A stretch of 64,000 nucleotides of DNA from Buttiauxella gaviniae ATCC 51604 (GCF_001654835.1 NZ_LXEP01000026.1:124001-188000), one strand, 5' to 3'. Shown: positions 28,071-35,080, counted from the first letter of the stretch. The notes: generated from the sequence alone by a model not told the origin. Translations and numbers: made by a program.

Positions 28071-29084
28071 ATGCAGCATTTCAAACATGTTTTGCCAAAA
28101 ATTTCGCTGGTTGCTACCGCCGTTGCGGCGACAATTTTACTGAGCGGATGTGGAGATGACGCAGCGCCAACAGGCCCTGTAGTCCTGAAAACAGCGTTTA
28201 ACCAGTCTGAAAACAACCCACAATACAAAGCATTAGTCTCTTTCAGCGATAAACTGGAAGCGGCGACTAATGGCCGCTACAAACTTGAAATTCACCCTAA
28301 CGAACTGTTAGGTGACCAGCGTGCTTCGCTGGAACTGGTTCAGTCTGGCGCGATTCAGATGGCGGTCGTCGCCAACCCACTGGTCGAAAACTTCAATAAA
28401 AACTTCTCTGTTCTGGCGATGCCGTACGTTTACGACAACCCGGAACATCAGCGCAAAGTGTTTACCTCTGGCGTGCTCGATAACCTGTTTGCTTCCACCA
28501 AAGGCACCGGTTTTGAAGTTATTACCGCGTACACAGCAGGCGCGCGAAGTATTTACACCAAAGGCGCCGCAGTCACCAGCCCGGCCGATATGCAGGGTAA
28601 AAAGATCCGTGTAATGCAGTCTGACACCATGATCAAAATGTTGTCTTGCATGGGCGGAACCGGTGTGCCGATGGGGCAAGGTGAAGTCTATTCAGCGATT
28701 CAGCAAGGCGTGCTGGATGGTGCTGAAAACAACGAGATCACTTATGCCGACCTGAAGCAGTACGAAGTTGCTCCGTATTTCTCAGCAACGCGTCATGTCA
28801 TGGTGGCTGATTTGCTAGTCGCTAATGAAAACTTCATCGCCAAGATGGATGAAAGCGACCGCGAGCTGTTCCGCAAACTGGCTAAAGAGAGTACCCAGAC
28901 TCAGTTTGAGCTGTGGGACAAAGCCCTTGATGGCGCACGCCAAACCGCGAAAGACAACGGCGCAGTCTTTACCGAAGTGGACATCAAACCATTCCAGGAA
29001 CGTTGCAAACCGCTGCAATCAGCCATGTTGACCACCCCGGAACAAAAAGCGCTGTACGAAAAAATTCGTGAGATGGCCGAGTAA
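28071..29084 (+). CDS. TRAP transporter substrate-binding protein (DctP family), predicted lipoprotein
   Basis: 337 residues. The N-terminus is a lipoprotein signal with lipobox LLSGC (Cys27), so the receptor should be membrane-anchored rather than free. This is unusual for TRAP receptors of Gram-negative bacteria. The mature part is a DctP fold; the conserved Arg region KIRVMQSDTMIKML and the AENNEITYADLKQYEVAPYFSATRH stretch belong to the carboxylate-binding cleft. It is first of three TRAP genes. The substrate is probably a carboxylate; malonate is a guess from position next to mdcR. Confidence 0.88.
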   Translation: MQHFKHVLPKISLVATAVAATILLSGCGDDAAPTGPVVLKTAFNQSENNPQYKALVSFSDKLEAATNGRYKLEIHPNELLGDQRASLELVQSGAIQMAVVANPLVENFNKNFSVLAMPYVYDNPEHQRKVFTSGVLDNLFASTKGTGFEVITAYTAGARSIYTKGAAVTSPADMQGKKIRVMQSDTMIKMLSCMGGTGVPMGQGEVYSAIQQGVLDGAENNEITYADLKQYEVAPYFSATRHVMVADLLVANENFIAKMDESDRELFRKLAKESTQTQFELWDKALDGARQTAKDNGAVFTEVDIKPFQERCKPLQSAMLTTPEQKALYEKIREMAE

Positions 29085-29131
29085 TAAGGTTTGAAGTTTG
29101 GGGGATCTTCGGGTCCCCCGTGGAGATAAAA

Positions 29132-29674
29132 ATGAAAGTTGCTCAATCCGCCCCCTCTACCGCTGTATCCAAATCTGATTTTTATTCGCTTGTCACACGA
29201 GTAAAACAGGCCGTGGATAAAGCTGCGTCTTATCTGTGTATTCTGATTGTTGGTTTAATGACTTTGTTGGTGACCTGGCAGGTTGCGTCGCGCTATTTGT
29301 TTAATAGCCCGAGTGCGGTCAGTGAAGTGCTGGCGCGTTATTTGTTTATCTGGCTGGTGCTGATTGGCGGGGCATATGTTTTTGGCCTGCGCGAGCACAT
29401 GGCTATTACGTTTATGCGCGATAAAATGCCGCGTAAATTGCGCCTTTCTCTGGAAATTGTTGGCGAGTTAGCCACTTCAGTATTTGCATTACTGGTGCTG
29501 ACTATCGGTGGTTATATCGGTATGAGCCGCCAGATGGCGCAGCTCGACTCCGCATTACAAATCCCTATCGGCATTATCTACATTGCGATTCCGCTGAGCG
29601 GTGCATTGACGCTGTTCTATTGTCTGTATAACCAATATGGGTTGTTCAGAAAGTTCTCTTCGAAACAAGATTGA
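29132..29674 (+). CDS. TRAP transporter small permease subunit (DctQ family)
   Basis: 180 residues with four transmembrane segments (first ~ILIVGLMTLLVTWQVASRYLF). The WQVASRY and EVLARYLFIWLVLIGGAY motifs are typical of DctQ. ATG at 29132 was preferred over GTG at 29120 because TGGAG sits eight bases upstream of the former. A GGGGGATCTTCGGGTCCCCC-type hairpin precedes it in the gap after the receptor gene and would favour higher receptor levels. Confidence 0.88.
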   Translation: MKVAQSAPSTAVSKSDFYSLVTRVKQAVDKAASYLCILIVGLMTLLVTWQVASRYLFNSPSAVSEVLARYLFIWLVLIGGAYVFGLREHMAITFMRDKMPRKLRLSLEIVGELATSVFALLVLTIGGYIGMSRQMAQLDSALQIPIGIIYIAIPLSGALTLFYCLYNQYGLFRKFSSKQD

Positions 29675-29686
29675 TTGGGTGTCGAT

Positions 29687-30994
29687 ATGGATATTGCAAT
29701 TATTGTTGCTCTGGTGATGTTTAGCGGCGTATTTATTCTGCTGCTAGCGGGAACGCCAATTAGTATTAGTATTGGGATCTCATCCTTCGCCGCGATGTGT
29801 CTTATTTTACCGTTCGATGGCGCGATATTAACCTCTGCCCAGCGCGTCTTTGTCGGCCTCGACTCCTTTGCCTTATTAGCCATTCCCTTCTTTATTCTGG
29901 CCGGGAATTTAATGAACAATGGCGGGATAGCCATTCGTTTAATTAACTGTGCAAAATTGATCAGTAATTTCCTGCCGGGGCCTCTGGCGCAAACCAACGT
30001 CGTCGCCAACATGCTGTTTGGCTCCATCAGTGGTTCAGGCGTGGCATCTGCGGCAGCGGTCGGTGGCATCATGTCGCCAATTCAGAAAAAAGAGCAGTAT
30101 GACCCGGCGTTTAGTGCCGCTGTGAATATCGCTTCTGCACCAACGGGTATGCTGATCCCACCTAGTAACTCTTTGATTGTTTATGCAACGGTTGCAGGCA
30201 GCGTGTCTATTTCCGCTCTGTTTATGGCGGGTTATGTGCCTGGCATTCTGTGGGGCCTGGGGGTGATGATTGTCGCCGGGGTTATTGCAAAACGCCGGGG
30301 TTATGTAGCCGACCGTTCTGCGGATAAAGGCAAAACGTTACGCATTCTGTTTGATGCAATTCCAAGCCTGATGATGATTGTTGTGGTTATCGGCGGCATT
30401 CTGGGGGGCGTATTTACCGCAACAGAAGCCTCGGCAATTGCGGTGGTTTATTCGCTGGTGCTCGGCGTTATTTACCGCAATATCAAAATGGATGATTTGC
30501 CGAAGATATTCCTCGCGACCGCGAAAATGACGGCGATTGTTATTTTCATGCTGGCGGCATCGTCGATTATGTCGTGGGTCATGGCGTTTACCAAAATCCC
30601 TGCGCTGATTGCCTCCGGTTTACTTTCTGCAACAGATAGCTTCATCGTTATTCTGCTGATTATGAACCTGGTATTACTGCTGGTGGGCACCTTTATGGAC
30701 CCAACACCTGCGGTATTAATCTTCACCCCAATTTTCCTGCCAATCTGCATGCAGTTTGGAATGGACCCGGTACATTTCGGTATCATGATGGTGTTCAACT
30801 TATCGCTTGGCACAATTACGCCGCCGGTAGGGCCAATATTATTTACCGGCTGTAAGGTGGGGGATATTAAGATTGAGCGCGTGATTAAACCGTTGCTGCC
30901 ATTCTTTGCGGTGATTGCGATTGTTCTGATGATGGTAACCTATTTACCGGCTATCACCATGGCACTGCCACAGAGCATGGGTCTGGTTAAATAG
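29687..30994 (+). CDS. TRAP transporter large permease subunit (DctM family)
   Basis: About 435 residues, twelve or so hydrophobic segments, typical DctM. It has the FVGLDSFALLAIPFFILAGNLM and SGSGVASAAAVGGIM motifs and the LGTITPPVGPILF stretch near the C-terminus. ATG at 29687 is taken as start; TTG at 29675 is a less likely alternative. It completes the sodium-coupled TRAP system. Confidence 0.9.
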   Translation: MDIAIIVALVMFSGVFILLLAGTPISISIGISSFAAMCLILPFDGAILTSAQRVFVGLDSFALLAIPFFILAGNLMNNGGIAIRLINCAKLISNFLPGPLAQTNVVANMLFGSISGSGVASAAAVGGIMSPIQKKEQYDPAFSAAVNIASAPTGMLIPPSNSLIVYATVAGSVSISALFMAGYVPGILWGLGVMIVAGVIAKRRGYVADRSADKGKTLRILFDAIPSLMMIVVVIGGILGGVFTATEASAIAVVYSLVLGVIYRNIKMDDLPKIFLATAKMTAIVIFMLAASSIMSWVMAFTKIPALIASGLLSATDSFIVILLIMNLVLLLVGTFMDPTPAVLIFTPIFLPICMQFGMDPVHFGIMMVFNLSLGTITPPVGPILFTGCKVGDIKIERVIKPLLPFFAVIAIVLMMVTYLPAITMALPQSMGLVK

Positions 30995-31001
30995 ATTAAA
31001 G

Positions 31002-31024
31002 TTGGCGGGGATTTTCCCCGCCAA
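31002..31024. terminator. Hairpin between the TRAP operon and the nadS-like gene
   Basis: TTGGCGGGG ATTTT CCCCGCCAA, a perfect 9-bp stem between convergent genes. U tract is lacking, so efficiency is uncertain. Confidence 0.6.
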
Positions 31025-31027
31025 TCA

Positions 31028-31312
31028 CTAATGCGCAGCTAATTCCTGGAAGAATGCAGGGTTAGCCTGGATAGTTGCCAGCACTTTTGCAGCAAGCCCG
31101 GTTGGGTTACGCCTTCCGGACTCCCAGCTTTTGATTGTATCAACGCTAGTACCAAGTGCCTTGGCCATCTCACTCTGCGACACATTCAGCTGTTCCCTGA
31201 TTGCCTTAACATCAGCGATCTCATAACGGGTGACATGGGCGGGAGATTGAACGCCATTTTTAATATCGACCGCTTCTTCAAGGGACGCTTTCAGGTCGTC
31301 AAAAAAGCTCAT
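31028..31312 (-). CDS. NadS-like XRE-family regulator, orphan antitoxin-type protein
   Basis: 94 residues. An N-terminal helical segment is followed by a helix-turn-helix (VKAIREQLNVSQSEMAKALGTSVDTIKSWESGRRNPTG) as in HigA/NadS-type antitoxins. The start has GAGG six bases upstream. No RelE/HigB-type toxin gene is seen on either side: upstream is a 23-residue remnant of another regulator, downstream the TRAP operon. It is therefore an orphan, or a regulator with another role. Confidence 0.8.
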   Translation of the reverse strand: MSFFDDLKASLEEAVDIKNGVQSPAHVTRYEIADVKAIREQLNVSQSEMAKALGTSVDTIKSWESGRRNPTGLAAKVLATIQANPAFFQELAAH

Positions 31313-31339
31313 ATGACACCTCGTTTTTCAGTATTTTCG

Positions 31340-31411
31340 TCAATTTCTTGAGAGAGTAGCCAGCGAAAAGCCTTTCTTATTCAGCGAGGCAATAATTTCG
31401 GCTTTATGCCA
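31340..31411 (-). pseudogene. Remnant of an SfsB/Nlp (Ner-like) DNA-binding protein
   Basis: The minus strand encodes WHKAEIIASLNKKGFSLATL followed by SRN and a stop. This matches the start of the helix-turn-helix of SfsB/Nlp proteins (WHPADIIAxLRKKGTS...). There is no start codon in frame (a stop lies five codons upstream) and the rest of the protein is missing. It is a decayed gene fragment between the nadS-like gene and gpx. Confidence 0.6.
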
Positions 31412-31443
31412 GTGGGAAGATATTTAAAAGTGAATGGTTCGAA

Positions 31444-31938
31444 TTACAGTGACACTTTGATTTCAAGTGCAGCAAGGATTGCGGCTTCCATTTTCTCCGG
31501 GGTGGAGATAGGAGCAAAACGCTTGAGCGGTTTGCCGTCGCGTCCGATCAGAAACTTAGTGAAATTCCACTTTATTCGCCCACCCAGCACACCGGGTAAT
31601 TCATCCTTCAGGTAACGAAACAACGGGTGCGTTGCTGCGCCGTTGACCTCCACTTTCTCGAACATCGGGAAGCTCACGCCGTAGTTGATATGACAGGTCT
31701 GCGCGATTTCGTCGGCACCGCCGGGTTCCTGCTTACCGAACTGGTTGCAGGGGAAACCAAGCACCACCAGACCCTGGGCGGCGTACTTCTTGTAGAGCGC
31801 TTCAAGGCCTGCGTATTGTGGCGTGAAGCCACAATGGCTGGCGGTATTAACCACCAGAACCAGCTTGCCAGCGTAGTCAGCCATAGAGATGAGCTGGCCA
31901 CGCAGACTGGTGGCAGTAAGTTGATGAAAGGTGGTCAT
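31444..31938 (-). CDS. Glutathione peroxidase
   Basis: 164 residues of the glutathione peroxidase family, thioredoxin fold. The active site is Cys36 in NTASHCGFTPQY; the FPCNQFGKQEPG loop and KWNFTKFL complete the Cys-Gln-Trp-Asn tetrad. It reduces hydroperoxides using glutathione or thioredoxin. It is shorter than E. coli BtuE and not part of a btu operon. A 22-codon open frame with its own ribosome-binding site precedes it and nearly touches its start. Confidence 0.88.
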   Translation of the reverse strand: MTTFHQLTATSLRGQLISMADYAGKLVLVVNTASHCGFTPQYAGLEALYKKYAAQGLVVLGFPCNQFGKQEPGGADEIAQTCHINYGVSFPMFEKVEVNGAATHPLFRYLKDELPGVLGGRIKWNFTKFLIGRDGKPLKRFAPISTPEKMEAAILAALEIKVSL

Positions 31939-31948
31939 GTCGGAATCC

Positions 31949-32017
31949 TCAGAGCAGAATCAGTTTGACGTTAGCATTGCCACGTAGCGTGTAGTAAATA
32001 CGCGTTCTGCGTTTCAT
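31949..32017 (-). CDS. Possible 22-residue leader peptide upstream of the glutathione peroxidase gene
   Basis: An ATG on the minus strand with AAGGGG eight bases upstream encodes MKRRTRIYYTLRGNANVKLI plus LL and stop. It is basic at the N-terminus with a hydrophobic end. The stop lies ten bases before the gpx start and overlaps its GAGGA ribosome-binding site, so translation of the two could be coupled. No named family is recognised. Confidence 0.4.
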   Translation of the reverse strand: MKRRTRIYYTLRGNANVKLILL

Positions 32018-32201
32018 GGCAACGCCCCTTGTTTAAGGATAGCGTTGCATCGACCCGTTGAACTCAAAGAACTTAAGCGACTGTCACTCCCTGATTATGC
32101 CCGTACTACCAAATCCATCGAAAGAACTATAAATCCTTCTCCTACAATTCCCTAGATAACGCTATTCACTAAAGTCAATGAATTAGAGGAAACACCGGGA
32201 T

Positions 32202-32248
32202 TTGGTTCCCGGAGGGACGCCAACCCCGGAGGTCGCCCCGGATATCTC
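32202..32248 (+). repeat. 47-bp inverted repeat, left copy
   Basis: TTGGTTCCCGGAGGGACGCC... matches the reverse complement of 35034-35080 at 41 of 47 positions. It lies in the 532-bp gene-free stretch before the PRD gene. With the preceding CCGGGA it can form a small hairpin. The rest of this gap holds only the CRP-like site and palindrome listed below; the 70-residue open frame over 32152-32361 looks non-coding. Confidence 0.75.
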
Positions 32249-32381
32249 AGTCCTAAACTATCCAAACCAACTCCCAATCCCACACTCATAAGTCTTTCCA
32301 ATATTTCTTGCAAAACGTCCCTCGCATCACAATTTCGCTCAAAAACTATCACTGTCACCAATAGATTCGCCCTCGTTAATG

Positions 32382-32397
32382 CGTGACTGTAATCACA
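32382..32397. promoter_or_regulatory. CRP-like site upstream of the PRD/SFCGS operon
   Basis: CGTGA-CTGTAA-TCACA: one perfect and one 4/5 half-site at the right 6-bp spacing, set in TAATG...CATTA. It is ~150 bp upstream of the GTG start of the PRD gene. Suggests catabolite control of the locus. Confidence 0.5.
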
Positions 32398-32461
32398 TTA
32401 AGCCAGCGAATTATCATGAATCGGCCGCTTTTTGTGGCGCATATCACTCTTGCCTCCGGGA

Positions 32462-32481
32462 TTTCCACTTCAAAGTGGAAA
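32462..32481. promoter_or_regulatory. 20-bp palindrome upstream of the PRD gene
   Basis: TTTCCACTT-CA-AAGTGGAAA, nine perfect base pairs on each side of two central bases, 68 bp upstream of the PRD start codon. Best candidate for the operator of the locus activator (39255-41165). Confidence 0.5.
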
Positions 32482-32549
32482 ACAACTCGCTACAAACCTT
32501 TAACCCTCGCCGATACCTTAGAGCCATATCAGTAAACGAGGTATGCAGT

Positions 32550-32885
32550 GTGAATAACGGAGCGGTAAAGGTTAATGACGCCGGAAGTACCGACGCCACA
32601 CAACTTACGGAGCAAGTGTTGGCGTTTATCAGAACGCTGCTGGAAGGCCGAAACATCACGCCAAACGCAGTTCAGGAACAGATGCTGACATCTCACGTTC
32701 GCGCCATGGCGCACCGGTCACTGACCGGCGAACCGTTGCCAGAAGTTGAAGAAAGCCTATTCGAGGAAATTTCTGATGACTCTCTGGAAATGGCAAAAGC
32801 AGTCGTGGAACAGTTTGGCAATTTGCCGGTTGAAGAGGCGTGGTTGCTGTCAGTGCATTTCGAAGTCGCGAAAGACAATCTTTGA
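32550..32885 (+). CDS. Stand-alone PRD-domain protein
   Basis: 111 residues, essentially one PTS regulation domain. The conserved histidines are visible in LTSHVRAMAHR (~residue 49) and LLSVHFEVAK (~103). There is no DNA- or RNA-binding domain. GTG at 32550 is preferred, with ACGAGG eight bases upstream; the frame is open further back but without a good site. A free PRD could be phosphorylated by HPr/EIIB-like proteins and bind the locus regulator. It is the first gene of the SFCGS-DUF4312-DUF4311-DUF4310 block, 17 bases before the next gene. Confidence 0.78.
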   Translation: MNNGAVKVNDAGSTDATQLTEQVLAFIRTLLEGRNITPNAVQEQMLTSHVRAMAHRSLTGEPLPEVEESLFEEISDDSLEMAKAVVEQFGNLPVEEAWLLSVHFEVAKDNL

Positions 32886-32902
32886 ATAATCAGGAGATTC
32901 AA

Positions 32903-33265
32903 ATGGAACAAATTACCGTAGTGATCGGCGACCGCCTGGGTAAAGGCCAGAAAGTGGCAGCAGGGATTGAGAAAGCAGGCGGCCGTGCCGTGGTTATTCC
33001 TGGTGTTGCCGCTGATATGAAACTTGGCGACGTGATGAAAGCCGAGAACGCCACATTCGGCATCTCTTTTTGTGGCAGCGGCGGCGCAGGTGCCATTACC
33101 GCGCAAACCAAACATGGTTACAAAGCCAAATACGGCATGCGTTCAGTTGAAGAGGGCGTCACCGCCATCAACGAAGGCAACAACGTGCTGGGCTTCGGCT
33201 TTATGGATAAAGAAGAGCTGGGCGAGCGCTTAGTTCTGGCCTGGGCTAAGAAGTACGGTAACTAA
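32903..33265 (+). CDS. Glycine-rich SFCGS-family protein, function unknown
   Basis: 120 residues, soluble. The centre reads GISFCGSGGAGAITAQTK, with Cys57 the only cysteine in the protein. The N-terminus (ITVVIGDRLGKGQKVAAGI) looks like an alpha/beta sheet start with a glycine loop. A lone cysteine in a glycine/serine loop recalls the phosphocysteine of PTS EIIB domains, but homology is not shown. It has a GGAGA ribosome-binding site and is two bases from the DUF4312 gene, always with the membrane pair downstream. Confidence 0.85.
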   Translation: MEQITVVIGDRLGKGQKVAAGIEKAGGRAVVIPGVAADMKLGDVMKAENATFGISFCGSGGAGAITAQTKHGYKAKYGMRSVEEGVTAINEGNNVLGFGFMDKEELGERLVLAWAKKYGN

Positions 33266-33267
33266 GT

Positions 33268-33564
33268 ATGAAAGAACACTTCTCCGAAACGGTGAGAGTG
33301 AAAGGTCGTGGCGACACTAAAGCCAAGGCCTTTGCTGATGCCCTGAATCATGTTCAGGGCTCGGTTATGAAGTCATCTCCCCACATTTTACTGCGTATTG
33401 AGCCACAGGATGTGCAGGTTGTTCAGGCGCGAGTACAGGTCAAGAAAGAGGCCTTTTTGTTCTTCTTTCTGAAACGTGAAAAACAGATGTTCAGCGTGGA
33501 GTTGGATGTTTCAGTCAATGTGACGGCCATCAATATGGACAAAGTAGACTTCATCCCCCAATAA
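33268..33564 (+). CDS. DUF4312-family protein, function unknown
   Basis: 98 residues, soluble, beta-rich. VKGRGDTKAKAFADALNHVQGSV is followed by amphipathic strands (HILLRIEPQDVQVVQARVQVKK) and a FLFFFLKREKQMF stretch that could touch the membrane. Histidines 4, 28 and 39 are present. It starts two bases after the SFCGS gene, so the two products are probably made in equal amounts. Confidence 0.83.
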   Translation: MKEHFSETVRVKGRGDTKAKAFADALNHVQGSVMKSSPHILLRIEPQDVQVVQARVQVKKEAFLFFFLKREKQMFSVELDVSVNVTAINMDKVDFIPQ

Positions 33565-33587
33565 AATCACACAGAAAGGACAGACAG

Positions 33588-34364
33588 ATGTTCTTAATTA
33601 TATTAATAAAATCGCTAATCATCGGCGGTCTGGTTGGCGTTGGAGTGGGCGCCGGGGCTGCACGTATGTTTCATGCGCCGACCACGCAAGGTATGGGCGC
33701 TTTTCGTACCCTCGGCGAGCTGAACTCCTGCGAAGGCGACCCGGCTTCACACTTCTCATTTGGTTTAGGCTTCTTCTTCAACGCCTGGGCATCGTCCGTT
33801 GCGGCGGGTGCTTTCACTCAGGACGTTGACCACCGCATTATCCCACACTGGGGTGCAGCTGCGCTGATGATGAAAAATCGCAACGTGGCTGAGACCCTGC
33901 ACGATCCGCGCAAGATGGCTGTCGCGTGCGGCATCATCGGCATGATTGTAGTGGCCTTCCTTAACACTACCGCGTCTGCTGTTCCCGCAGCATTACAGGT
34001 CACCGCAGTCAAAGTGCTGGTCCCTGCGGCGAACTTGCTGGTGACCATCATCATGCCAGTGATTTTCTGGCTGGCAGCGATTGATGCCGGTAAAAAATCA
34101 GGCTTCTGGGCGACTATTTTCGGTGGCTGTGCGCAACTGATTATGGGCAACGCCGTACCAGGCTTGGTGCTGGGCATCCTGATTGGTAAAGGCGTGGAAG
34201 AGAGCGGCTGGAACCACGTCACCAAAGTGATGATGGTGGCGATTATCGCGCTGTTTGTGCTGAGTGGCTTCTTCCGTGGCTTCGATATGAAGATGATCGA
34301 ATCCTTCCATCTGACCGTGCCGGACTGGCTCAGTCTGATCCATAACTCGATGAGCGGAAAATAA
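33588..34364 (+). CDS. DUF4311-family membrane protein, predicted permease subunit
   Basis: 258 residues with about six transmembrane segments (for example residues 3-24, 107-130, 140-163 and 215-232). A conserved-looking hydrophilic loop GELNSCEGDPASHFSFGLGFFF follows TM1, and there are small-residue-rich helices. The architecture resembles the EIIC/EIID pair of sugar permeases, but I see no known PTS motif. The ribosome-binding site is AAAGGA. Followed by the partner membrane protein after 11 bases. Confidence 0.84.
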   Translation: MFLIILIKSLIIGGLVGVGVGAGAARMFHAPTTQGMGAFRTLGELNSCEGDPASHFSFGLGFFFNAWASSVAAGAFTQDVDHRIIPHWGAAALMMKNRNVAETLHDPRKMAVACGIIGMIVVAFLNTTASAVPAALQVTAVKVLVPAANLLVTIIMPVIFWLAAIDAGKKSGFWATIFGGCAQLIMGNAVPGLVLGILIGKGVEESGWNHVTKVMMVAIIALFVLSGFFRGFDMKMIESFHLTVPDWLSLIHNSMSGK

Positions 34365-34375
34365 GGGAGCCTGTG

Positions 34376-35017
34376 ATGGAAACGAATAAAGGTTTTTGGT
34401 ACGCCGACTGGTCATTCCCGATTTTCGTTGGCCTGCTTTCTTCCGGCGTGTTCGCCGGGACACACATGTATTACCTCTACGGCATTGGCGCATTCAACGA
34501 AGTGGCGTTTGTTTCCATGCTGCGTGCCGGGATTGATACCGGTGTGTATGGCGCAGTCGCCGCGTTTGGTGCCAGCTTCCTGTTTGCCCGCATCATTGAA
34601 GGTTCGTTGGTCGGGATTCTGGATATCGGCGGGGCGATTCAAACCGGCGTAGGTCTTGGCGTTCCGGCGCTGTTACTTGGCGCGGGCATTATCTTCCCGG
34701 TCGCAAACTTTGCGGCATCGCTGGTGACGGGGCTGGTGATTGGCCTGGCGATTGGTTATGTGATTATTCTGGCGCGTAAATTCACCGTCAACCAGAGCAA
34801 CTCAACCTACGGGGCAGACGTCATGATGGGCGCGGGTAACGCATCCGGCCGCTTCCTTGGCCCGTTGATTATCCTCAGCGCAATGACCGCTTCTATTCCG
34901 ATTGGTATCGGATCCTTGATTGGTTCTCTGCTGTTTTATCTGTGGAACAAGCCGATTACCGGCGGTGCGATTCTTGGCGCAATGCTGTTTGGGGCATTCT
35001 TCCCGATTGCTTTGTAG
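34376..35017 (+). CDS. DUF4310-family membrane protein, predicted permease subunit
   Basis: 213 residues with six or seven transmembrane segments, opening NKGFWYADWSFPIFVGLLSS. Glycine-rich helices (VGILDIGGAIQTGVGLGVPA, GADVMMGAGNASGRFLGP) may line a path. ATG at 34376 has GGGAG six bases upstream and is preferred over GTG at 34373. It ends the membrane block. A 117-bp gap with the right inverted repeat follows before the catabolic genes. Confidence 0.84.
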   Translation: METNKGFWYADWSFPIFVGLLSSGVFAGTHMYYLYGIGAFNEVAFVSMLRAGIDTGVYGAVAAFGASFLFARIIEGSLVGILDIGGAIQTGVGLGVPALLLGAGIIFPVANFAASLVTGLVIGLAIGYVIILARKFTVNQSNSTYGADVMMGAGNASGRFLGPLIILSAMTASIPIGIGSLIGSLLFYLWNKPITGGAILGAMLFGAFFPIAL

Positions 35018-35033
35018 GCCGAAGCGGGGGCTG

Positions 35034-35080
35034 GAGATACCCGGGGCGATTTCAGGGCTTGGCATCCCTCCGGGAACCAA
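35034..35080 (-). repeat. 47-bp inverted repeat, right copy
   Basis: Reverse complement matches 32202-32248 at 41 of 47 positions. It lies between the DUF4310 gene and the amidohydrolase gene. GGGAA CCAA TTCCC inside it forms a compact hairpin that is also possible in the left copy. Confidence 0.75.

Noticed and set aside
31444-31938. Selenoprotein glutathione peroxidase
   Set aside because: The active site codon is an ordinary cysteine codon (Cys36) and no in-frame UGA is present.
32152-32361. 70-residue open frame on the minus strand upstream of the PRD gene
   Set aside because: It runs across the inverted repeat, lacks a ribosome-binding site and shows no recognisable protein pattern.
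32428-32455. TGGCGC...TTGCC as a sigma-54 promoter upstream of the PRD gene
   Set aside because: The distance between the GG and GC elements is 16 bases instead of 12, and the locus has no sigma-54 activator; its regulator is of the PRD/EIIB/EIIA type.
32202-35080. Inverted repeats as RAT-type antiterminators bound by a BglG protein
   Set aside because: The copies face opposite ways, so only one could act in the sense transcript, and the locus regulator begins with a winged DNA-binding domain rather than an RNA-binding co-antiterminator domain.
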